From a virus: 47,110 nucleotides of DNA. The stretch covers positions 8,151 to 55,260 of the IMG/VR virus record IMGVR_UViG_3300030102_006012; one strand, 5' to 3'. The translations under genes and the position numbers were made by a program. Under the pieces are notes generated by a model. The model was not told where the DNA came from and searched no databases. It saw nothing but the letters and a program-made list of their open reading frames with translations. Below, piece by piece: positions 1 to 5,964 of the stretch (position 1 is its first letter; every line of letters begins with the position of its first letter).

Positions 1-20
1 ACCCTTAAAAAATTATCAAA

Positions 21-347
21 ATGGTAAAATTTATTTACATTTCTAACGCCGCTGACGACGCTGCTGCTTATCCACTATCTGCATTAAAAGGTATAGATAC
101 AGCTGCTGGTAAAGTACACATGTACTTCAAGCCGCACAGAATTGGTGATGCAGTTGCTACAGGTGATACTAACGATCATATCGTTTTATCATGTGGTGCA
201 GACGAAAAAGCTTCACTTAAGTATATAGCAGAAGCTATTGCTAGTCCAACTGGTGATGAGTTATTAGTTATTGCTGATGACGAAAATTCAGTATACTTAG
301 CAGATTCTGGTATTACAGCTGTAGATTCTATTACGTACGCAACATAA
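21..347 (+). CDS. small hypothetical phage protein
   Basis: 108 residues, acidic and Ala/Asp-rich, with no signal peptide or membrane segment. The C-terminal half alternates short hydrophobic strands with Asp/Glu turns (ELLVIADDENSVYL), which suggests a compact beta-rich fold. Similar short proteins occur among virion-associated genes of marine phages as far as I recall, but I know no function. It is the first gene of a tightly packed + strand run. The leader is A-rich (ttaaaaaattatcaaa) without a Shine-Dalgarno sequence. It may be a minor structural protein, judged only from position. Confidence 0.7.
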   Translation: MVKFIYISNAADDAAAYPLSALKGIDTAAGKVHMYFKPHRIGDAVATGDTNDHIVLSCGADEKASLKYIAEAIASPTGDELLVIADDENSVYLADSGITAVDSITYAT

Positions 348-350
348 TAG

Positions 351-791
351 ATGAGACTAAGCGCACAAGATTTGCGTGAACTTCAAGTATTTAAGTATTA
401 CAGGCTCGTTCGTAAATGGGCCTGTAAAACTTATAACCTTAAAGACGCTGATCTAGAACTTTTAATTTATTTAGATTGCAAAGATAGATTTACACGTAAT
501 GATTTTATTGATGGCACTTACACATACAGCTGGGATAAAGATAGATGGGAACGTCTACGAAAAGATGGCTGGATAGATGTATGGAGACATCGCAACCGCA
601 CTTCAATTAAATATAGTATATATAAAACCTCATTTAAATGTAAGCAATTAATAATGCGAATATACCGCATAATGCTTGCAGAAGAAGACCTACCAACAAG
701 TACCCGTAACATTTTTTATAACAATAAATCATATACAGACAAAGTTTACAATAAAGCTATTGATGATATGATTAAAGACAAAGACAGATAG
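351..791 (+). CDS. hypothetical protein, possible winged-helix fold
   Basis: 146 residues, basic and aromatic-rich. Residues about 25-90 read as helices followed by a hairpin (RWERLRKDGWIDVWRHRNR), the spacing expected of a winged-helix DNA-binding domain in which a recognition helix precedes a two-stranded wing. The rest is helical (KQLIMRIYRIMLAEEDLP). It starts three bases after the previous stop (TAA TAG ATG). It could be a transcriptional regulator or a DNA-binding packaging factor. The fold is an inference from the pattern and the role is unknown. Confidence 0.65.
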   Translation: MRLSAQDLRELQVFKYYRLVRKWACKTYNLKDADLELLIYLDCKDRFTRNDFIDGTYTYSWDKDRWERLRKDGWIDVWRHRNRTSIKYSIYKTSFKCKQLIMRIYRIMLAEEDLPTSTRNIFYNNKSYTDKVYNKAIDDMIKDKDR

Positions 792-793
792 TT

Positions 794-874
794 ATGTATT
801 ATTCAAAACCTAAAAAAGCTAAAAAAGCTAAGAAAAAAGTAAAGAAAGTTAAAAAAGCAAAAAAAGGATATTAA
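794..874 (+). CDS. 26-residue poly-Lys/Ala micro-protein
   Basis: It encodes MYYSKPKKAKKAKKKV..., in which about half of the residues are Lys in KKAK/KKVKK steps, ending GY-stop. The gene starts two bases after the preceding stop and ends two bases before the next start, so it fits exactly into the operon. Such Lys-rich mini-proteins could bind nucleic acid and neutralise DNA charge in the head, but that is inference. The short length and low complexity limit certainty that it is translated. Confidence 0.5.
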   Translation: MYYSKPKKAKKAKKKVKKVKKAKKGY

Positions 875-875
875 A

Positions 876-995
876 ATGAAAAAGCTTTCAGGAAAACAAT
901 TAAAGATAGCTAAATTAACACCTCCGTTTAATAAATTAAATAAAGGTGATTTTATTAAGCTAAAGAAAATGAAAAAACTTAAATTCAAAAAGTAA
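876..995 (+). CDS. 39-residue basic micro-protein
   Basis: It begins MKKLSGKQLKIAKL and carries the pattern LTPPFNKLNKGDFIKLKKMKK. I recognise this as a variant of a small protein found in many marine phages (general form: Lys-rich start, N-K-x-x-x-x-D-F, then Lys-rich tail). The function is unknown. Its TAA stop overlaps the next ATG (TAATG), so translation is probably coupled to the downstream gene. It lies in a series of four consecutive small basic genes. Confidence 0.65.
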   Translation: MKKLSGKQLKIAKLTPPFNKLNKGDFIKLKKMKKLKFKK

Positions 996-1282
996 TGCCA
1001 AGTAAAAACGCTCCTTCAAGGAAAAAATCTCTAGGATATTATTCTAAGGTAAAAAAAGGCGGTGGTCGTGGTAAAAAAGCCGGCGGCGGAATGACGAAGA
1101 AAGGTGTAGCTAAATACAGAAGAGATAATCCTGGAAGTAAATTAAAAACGGCAGTTACAACTCCACCATCTAAGCTAAAGAAAGGAAGTAAAGCATGGAA
1201 AAGACGTAAATCATTCTGTGCTAGATCTCGTAGCTGGACAAGTGAAAGAGGTAAAGCTGCAAGAAGAAAATGGAACTGTTAA
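995..1282 (+). CDS. small basic protein of a marine phage family (GGGMTKKGVAKYRR type)
   Basis: 95 residues, extremely basic. The core (GGGMTKKGVAKYRRDNPGSKLKTAV, then LKKGSKAWKRRKSFCARS, then RKWNC at the end) matches a family I know as a widespread uncharacterised protein of cyanophages and other marine phages. The invariant-looking pieces are the Gly-Met-Thr turn, NPGSKL, RRKSFCAR and the terminal Trp-x-Cys. No function is established. The two Cys and many Arg/Lys could suit DNA binding or a capsid-internal role. It is translationally coupled to its upstream neighbour through TAATG. Confidence 0.75.
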   Translation: MPSKNAPSRKKSLGYYSKVKKGGGRGKKAGGGMTKKGVAKYRRDNPGSKLKTAVTTPPSKLKKGSKAWKRRKSFCARSRSWTSERGKAARRKWNC

Positions 1283-1283
1283 A

Positions 1284-1448
1284 ATGAAATCAAGAGGATT
1301 AGGGGACACAATACATAAGTTTACTACAAGAACTGGTATTAAAACCGTGGTTGATCATGTTTCAAAAGGATTGAACATACCATGTGGTTGTGAGGCCAGA
1401 AGACAAGCTTTAAATAAAGCAGTCCCATATAAAATGAAAAAATCATGA
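1284..1448 (+). CDS. 54-residue Cys-motif micro-protein (GLGDTI...CGC type)
   Basis: The start at MKSRGLGDTIHKFT was chosen because it sits two bases after the preceding stop and opens the conserved-looking part; a longer frame would overlap the previous gene. The protein reads GLGDTI, TGIKTVVDHVS, then IPCGCEARRQALNKAVPY. I recognise this layout (GLGDT-I, TGIK-V, CGC, R-x-x-x-LN) from small proteins of Bacteroidota and marine phages, usually next to virion genes. The paired Cys could bind metal. The function is unknown. Its TGA stop overlaps the holin start (ATGA). Confidence 0.7.
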   Translation: MKSRGLGDTIHKFTTRTGIKTVVDHVSKGLNIPCGCEARRQALNKAVPYKMKKS

Positions 1449-1906
1449 GTAAACCAAAAAAGAAATTTGCAGAAACTACTGTAGGTAAACTTTTGTTTGG
1501 TGCTGCTTCAATAGCTAGCCCAGCATTAGGTAATGTACTTAAAGGTGTTACAACACCTGCTGAAGCTATAGCAGCTATTGGCAAGTCAGACGCAAGTAGT
1601 GAAGATAAAATTAAATTACAACAATTAATATACGAACAGCAAAACAAAGAAATGGAAGCTATAACAAATCGTTGGACCGCAGATGCTGCATCCGATTCGT
1701 GGCTTTCGAAAAATGTACGCCCTCTAGTTTTAGTGTGGTGTATTGTTGTTTTTAGTTTTGCCGGTATACTTGACAGTGTAGAATCAATACCGTTTAACAT
1801 TGGAGTTACATGGAATGACACTTTTGAAAAGGTCATGATGGCCGTTGTTCTGGCATACTTCGGTGGGCGTAGTGGAGAAAAGGTTACAAGTATATTTAAA
1901 AAATAA
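1445..1906 (+). CDS. holin, three-transmembrane GTA-type family
   Basis: 153 residues. The N-terminal segment (LLFGAASIASPALGNVL) is hydrophobic. A helical stretch follows with the pattern KIKLQQLIYEQQNKEMEAITNRW. The C-terminus has two membrane segments, about residues 95-111 (PLVLVWCIVVFSFAGIL) and 128-140 (VMMAVVLAYFGG), closing with GRSGEKVTS. This order is typical of the 'holin of 3TMs, for gene-transfer release' family, which makes membrane holes that let the endolysin out. The match is to a family from memory. The endolysin is not adjacent: the M15 peptidase lies far to the right, so lysis genes are split. Confidence 0.75.
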   Translation: MSKPKKKFAETTVGKLLFGAASIASPALGNVLKGVTTPAEAIAAIGKSDASSEDKIKLQQLIYEQQNKEMEAITNRWTADAASDSWLSKNVRPLVLVWCIVVFSFAGILDSVESIPFNIGVTWNDTFEKVMMAVVLAYFGGRSGEKVTSIFKK

Positions 1907-1909
1907 ATC

Positions 1910-2407
1910 ATGCCTAGAATAAAAGACATACTAAGAGATCATATTTTATCGGCTGATGATAGGTTATTAGGAACAGATATTTCTGGTGTTACTAGAAATT
2001 ATAAACTATCAGATATAGCTAGCTTTGGAAATTTAGGTGCAACAGGTTTTGCTGATGTAACGTCAGCTGCTCCTGTGTCTGGTGATGCACATACGCATGG
2101 TATAGATTTAAATACAGCTGTAAATAATTATAATGTAACCGCTGTTAATGCGCCGAATAAAATAGTATTTGAAAATATAAACGCTAATGTAGTTGGTAAA
2201 ACAGGTACAATTGTAATAACGAATCCGTCTTCAGTTACTAGTTTAGCTTGGAGAGCATTTGATAATACCGTATATACTCCAGGTGGTGGTACTATTAATT
2301 TTGTTGCTACAGCAGATAATCTTGCTGTTTTAAATTATTTTGTAGCATCTACAACTAAAATATTAGTTAACTATGTAGGAAACTTCGGAATTTATCCTCA
2401 ATCTTAA
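1910..2407 (+). CDS. short tail-fibre-like structural protein
   Basis: 165 residues. The N-terminus (MPRI..., then SADDRLLGTD, then VTRNYKL about residue 30) resembles the N-terminus of the larger fibre gene in the right half, so the two probably attach to the virion in the same way. A linker follows with His residues (DAHTHGID). The C-terminal 90 residues form a beta-rich domain (GTIVITNPSSVTSLAW...FVATADNLAVLNYFV...STTKILVNYVGNFG), a layout I know from C-terminal domains of marine phage fibre proteins. It immediately precedes the giant Thr-rich gene, which supports a role at the tail or capsid surface. Confidence 0.7.
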   Translation: MPRIKDILRDHILSADDRLLGTDISGVTRNYKLSDIASFGNLGATGFADVTSAAPVSGDAHTHGIDLNTAVNNYNVTAVNAPNKIVFENINANVVGKTGTIVITNPSSVTSLAWRAFDNTVYTPGGGTINFVATADNLAVLNYFVASTTKILVNYVGNFGIYPQS

Positions 2408-2418
2408 ACTTTAGTTAA

Positions 2419-5412
2419 ATGAGATGGCTTTGGAACAGAATAGATTTTTGGAATACTGCTACAACTAAATCTACTAGCAAGAATACAACAAAGTCAACAA
2501 GTGTTGAAAAGCAAACTATAACTGCATTCAATACATCTACAAATACTGTTACAACATTTAATACATCTACATCTACATCCACAGTATTTAATACAAGCAC
2601 AAATACCGTAACAACCTTTGCTACATCAAAGTCTACAAATACTGTATTTAATACGTCTACAAATACAATAACTACATTTAATACTAGTACTAACACAACC
2701 ACGGTATTTAACACAAGTACAAGTACCGTAACTACTTTTGCAACATCAAAAGGAACAACCACTGCGTTCAATACTAGCACAAGTACAACTACTGAATATA
2801 ACACTTCAACAAGCACAGTTTTTAATACTAGCACTACAACCACAACCACTTTTAACACAAGTACTGCAACAAATACTATATTCAATACGAGTACAGCTAC
2901 AATCACAACTTTCAACACAAGCACATCAACAGTTACAACATTTGCAACAACTAGATCTACAACTACTACCTTTAGCACAACTAGAAGTACAGTAACCACA
3001 TATAATACCACAAGATCTACAACAACTGAATATAATACTACAAGAGCTACCACTACAGTATATAATACAACTAGGGCAACTACAACTGTATATTCTACAA
3101 ATAGAGCTACAAGTACAGTATACAATACATCTACTAATACAACCACTGCTTTTAATACATCTACTATAACTATTAAAAGTACTACAACAGCATTTAATAC
3201 GTCTACTAATACAGTAACGGTATATAATACTACGACAACAACTATAACAAGTTTTGGAACAACAGTGCCAACAAGTATTGCTACATCTACAACTATAAGT
3301 ACTACTAGATCAACAACTACAGAATATAACACAACGCGGTCGACAACTACGGAATATAATACGAGTACAACAACAAATACCGTATTTAATACTAGTACGC
3401 AAGTTCCACACGAAACATCGAGAACAACTACGTTTGCTACAACGCGATCAACTAATACAACTGTTTCAACTACTAGAAGTACAACAACCGCTTATACCAC
3501 AAGTTTTTCAACTAGTAGAATTACAAGTAAAGAAACAACAACTACTTTTAATACAAGTACAACTACGACGTTCAATACAAGTACATCTACAACGACTACT
3601 TATAATACGTCAACTGTAACGACAACAAGTACAACAACACAATTTAGTACTAATAAAAATACAACTACAACGTTTAACACTACTACTGCTACCAGCACGG
3701 TGTTCAATACATCTACTGTAACTAGTAAATCAACTACTACAACATTTAACACCACTACAGCAACTAGCACAGTATTTAACACAAGTACAACAACTGTATT
3801 TTCAACAACTACTGCTTATAACACAAGTACAACAACTTTAGAAAGCAGAAGTACAAGCACTGAGTATACTACGTCAACTACATTCAATACTACAACTGCA
3901 ACAGTTACAACATTCAATACGTCAACTGCAACAACTACTGTGTTTAACACTAGTACGAGTACTGTATTTAATACAACAACAACTTATAATACTAGTACAA
4001 CTACAACTGAAAGTAGATCAACAACAACTATATATACAACGTCAACCACGTTTAATACGACGACAGCAACAACCACAACTTTTAATACGAGTACAGTAAC
4101 TTCTAAAAGTACCACAACAACATTTGCTACTAATAGAAACACAACTGAAAGTAGATCAACTACCACAACTTATACTACAAGTACAGTATTTAATACAAGT
4201 AAAAGTACAACTACCGCTTATACTACCACATTTGCTACGTCAAGAAGTACAACAACAACATTTAGTACAAATAGGAATACAACAGAAAGTAGATCAACAA
4301 CTACGTTATATAGTACAACAACAACGTTTAATACAAGTAAATCAACATCAAAATCTACTACAACTACATTTGCAACTACAAGAACAACGACGACAACGTT
4401 TGCAACATCAAGATCTACAACAACCACATTCCAAACAAGTATTGTTACAAGTAGAACAACGACGTTTAACACTAGTAGAGGTACTGTAACTTCATTTAAT
4501 ACGGTTACAGCTTATAACACTACAACTACGTTTAATACATCTAAAAGTACACTTACGTCGTTTAACACTACAACCGCTTATAATACTACCACCACGTTTA
4601 ATACATCACGAGGTACCGGAGAATCGAGAGCTACTGGAACGTCTAGGAATACTACGACATCGTTTAACACAACGACTGCTTATAATACGACTACAACGTT
4701 TAATACAAGTAGAGGAACTACAACCACATTCAATACGGCTAGAGGTACTGGAGAAAGTAGAAGCACAACTACAGCTTACAATACTACAACTTCATTTAAC
4801 ACAAGTAGAGGCACTGGAGAGAGTAGAAGCACATCAACTGCGTTTAACACTACAACAACATATAATACAAGTAAAAATACAACAACTGTATATTCTACAG
4901 CCGCTGCGGTAACCGCGTTTGATTCAACTTCAAACAGTAACTTTAACTTTGTATGTCAAGAGTTCTTAGGGTCTACATATTATGGAAACAATGTATCTAG
5001 TGGATTACCGCAAGTAAGTTCAAATGTTTATACTAACTCAGGTGGTACAAGCGCATTATCTTCTGGTTATTATGGAGCAGCAAATACAAACTCTGTAGGT
5101 CCAACACACTATTTCCAAATCGGTGCTGGTGGTGTTGTTACAAGTTTAACTCAATGTTCTTTCGGTGGCGGTGGCGGACCAGGTGGTGGTTTCTCTGATA
5201 TATCTATGAAACAAAATATTAGATTTATGTATAAATCACCTAGCGGATTGAATGTGTACTCGTTTGAATACAAGGATGATTCGTTTGGTAAAGGAACACA
5301 TCAAGGAGTTATGGCACATGAGGTTGAGCATATTGATGGAGCTGTAATAAACTTCAAAGGTAAAAAATGGGTCAACTATAACAAGATAGATGTAGAATTT
5401 AAAAAAATATAA
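2419..5412 (+). CDS. giant Thr-rich repeat fibre with C-terminal S74 chaperone domain
   Basis: 997 residues. A short aromatic head (MRWLWNRIDFW) leads into about 800 residues of degenerate 10-residue repeats of the form [F/Y]-N-T-S-x-x-T-x-T-x, where nearly every second residue is Thr. The early part is uncharged (FNTSTNTVTT). The later part brings in Arg/Lys and Glu (FNTSRGTGESR). Residues about 830-915 form a non-repetitive globular piece, then a Gly-rich linker. The last 72 residues match the Peptidase S74 intramolecular chaperone: SDISMKQNI with candidate catalytic Ser926 and Lys931, then GLNVYSFEY, GVMAHEVE and WVNYNKI. S74 domains help trimeric fibres fold, then cut themselves off. I infer a trimeric fibre. 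The ligand is unknown. Confidence 0.85.
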   Translation: MRWLWNRIDFWNTATTKSTSKNTTKSTSVEKQTITAFNTSTNTVTTFNTSTSTSTVFNTSTNTVTTFATSKSTNTVFNTSTNTITTFNTSTNTTTVFNTSTSTVTTFATSKGTTTAFNTSTSTTTEYNTSTSTVFNTSTTTTTTFNTSTATNTIFNTSTATITTFNTSTSTVTTFATTRSTTTTFSTTRSTVTTYNTTRSTTTEYNTTRATTTVYNTTRATTTVYSTNRATSTVYNTSTNTTTAFNTSTITIKSTTTAFNTSTNTVTVYNTTTTTITSFGTTVPTSIATSTTISTTRSTTTEYNTTRSTTTEYNTSTTTNTVFNTSTQVPHETSRTTTFATTRSTNTTVSTTRSTTTAYTTSFSTSRITSKETTTTFNTSTTTTFNTSTSTTTTYNTSTVTTTSTTTQFSTNKNTTTTFNTTTATSTVFNTSTVTSKSTTTTFNTTTATSTVFNTSTTTVFSTTTAYNTSTTTLESRSTSTEYTTSTTFNTTTATVTTFNTSTATTTVFNTSTSTVFNTTTTYNTSTTTTESRSTTTIYTTSTTFNTTTATTTTFNTSTVTSKSTTTTFATNRNTTESRSTTTTYTTSTVFNTSKSTTTAYTTTFATSRSTTTTFSTNRNTTESRSTTTLYSTTTTFNTSKSTSKSTTTTFATTRTTTTTFATSRSTTTTFQTSIVTSRTTTFNTSRGTVTSFNTVTAYNTTTTFNTSKSTLTSFNTTTAYNTTTTFNTSRGTGESRATGTSRNTTTSFNTTTAYNTTTTFNTSRGTTTTFNTARGTGESRSTTTAYNTTTSFNTSRGTGESRSTSTAFNTTTTYNTSKNTTTVYSTAAAVTAFDSTSNSNFNFVCQEFLGSTYYGNNVSSGLPQVSSNVYTNSGGTSALSSGYYGAANTNSVGPTHYFQIGAGGVVTSLTQCSFGGGGGPGGGFSDISMKQNIRFMYKSPSGLNVYSFEYKDDSFGKGTHQGVMAHEVEHIDGAVINFKGKKWVNYNKIDVEFKKI
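2518..4905 (+). repeat. coding repeat block, Thr/Ser/Asn decamers (first gene)
   Basis: About 80 tandem units of roughly 30 bases encode [F/Y]NTS-type decamers, broken in places by insertions such as KSTTT, ESRSTTT or RGTGESR. The amino-acid repeat is tight, but the DNA is not: Thr is written with all four ACN codons and Ser alternates between TCN and AGY, so neighbouring units differ at many bases. The strand is rich in A and C and poor in G, which also leaves other frames and the opposite strand open for long distances. Confidence 0.9.
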
Positions 5413-5414
5413 TT

Positions 5415-5963
5415 ATGTTTAATGAAGATTTAATACCATTATATAACGGACAAAACTTTGTCGTAGAAAAAGAAACTAAACAACTTAATGCAGAAGAAAC
5501 GTTTACGATGTCCATATTTAAATACAAAGAGGATGTGTGGCATAGTAGATACAATCATGAAATACCATCTGCAAAATATGTAGGTGATTGTGAATCGTGT
5601 GGATGGAATCCTAATACTTATGATGATGTTACATGGGGAGACGTATTATATTTAGGTTTATACTTAGGTTGTACACCTGAATATATATATAATAATAAAT
5701 CGGTTACATCAATAGATGTAGTTGAGGAAGATCAAGAAATAATAGATTATGTTACTTGGATTAATAGTAATATTAATGTTATACAACATAATGAGTGGAC
5801 ATATACACCAAATAAAAAATATGATTTAATTTTAGTTGATTTATGGGCAATGCCTGCAGATATAACTGATGATCACAAACAATTGCTATTAGATAATTAT
5901 AGTAGTCATTTAAAAGAAGGTGGTAAAATAATATTACCGCAAGCACAAGAAATACTGAATTAA
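5415..5963 (+). CDS. SAM-methyltransferase-like (spermidine-synthase-type) protein
   Basis: 182 residues with the strand order of a Rossmann methyltransferase: GDVLYLGLYLGCTPEYI (residues 75-91) as a degenerate glycine motif I, VTSIDVVEED (97-106) with the acidic end of strand 2 that holds the ribose, INVIQHNEW (120-128), YDLILVDLWA (136-145) as motif IV, and LKEGGKIIL (166-174) as strand 5. Motif I has fewer glycines than usual, so SAM binding is uncertain. The gene sits between the two Thr-rich repeat genes with two-base spacing on both sides. I infer that it acts on those proteins or their decoration. The substrate is unknown. Confidence 0.65.
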   Translation: MFNEDLIPLYNGQNFVVEKETKQLNAEETFTMSIFKYKEDVWHSRYNHEIPSAKYVGDCESCGWNPNTYDDVTWGDVLYLGLYLGCTPEYIYNNKSVTSIDVVEEDQEIIDYVTWINSNINVIQHNEWTYTPNKKYDLILVDLWAMPADITDDHKQLLLDNYSSHLKEGGKIILPQAQEILN

Positions 5964-5964
5964 A

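Noticed and set aside
803-988. Opposite-strand Phe/Leu-rich frame
   Set aside because: Complement of Lys-rich (AAA/AAG) micro-genes on the + strand, giving an artificial membrane-like sequence.
1445-1906. Gene transfer agent cluster, suggested by the GTA-type holin family
   Set aside because: The capsid, portal and terminase are of the podovirus type, and phage-specific nrd, resolvase and fibre genes are present. The holin family is shared by many phages.
2415-3332. Long opposite-strand open frames rich in Val/Leu across the Thr-repeat genes (also at 7113-7364, 7740-8039, 8040-8399)
   Set aside because: They are mirrors of ACN/AAT repeats: the A/C-rich coding strand yields few stop codons on the other strand. 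Their composition follows the repeat and they have no start context.
2738-4489. Second-frame + strand frames rich in Gln/Leu inside the repeat region
   Set aside because: Frame-shifted readings of the same low-complexity DNA (ACA read as CAA or CAN), with no independent domain.
2518-4905. Ice-binding protein because of the regular T-x-T pattern
   Set aside because: T-x-T ladders in ice-binding proteins come in 12- or 15-residue turns with Cys or Gly supports. Here the unit is 10 with an aromatic residue, and the S74 domain points to a fibre.
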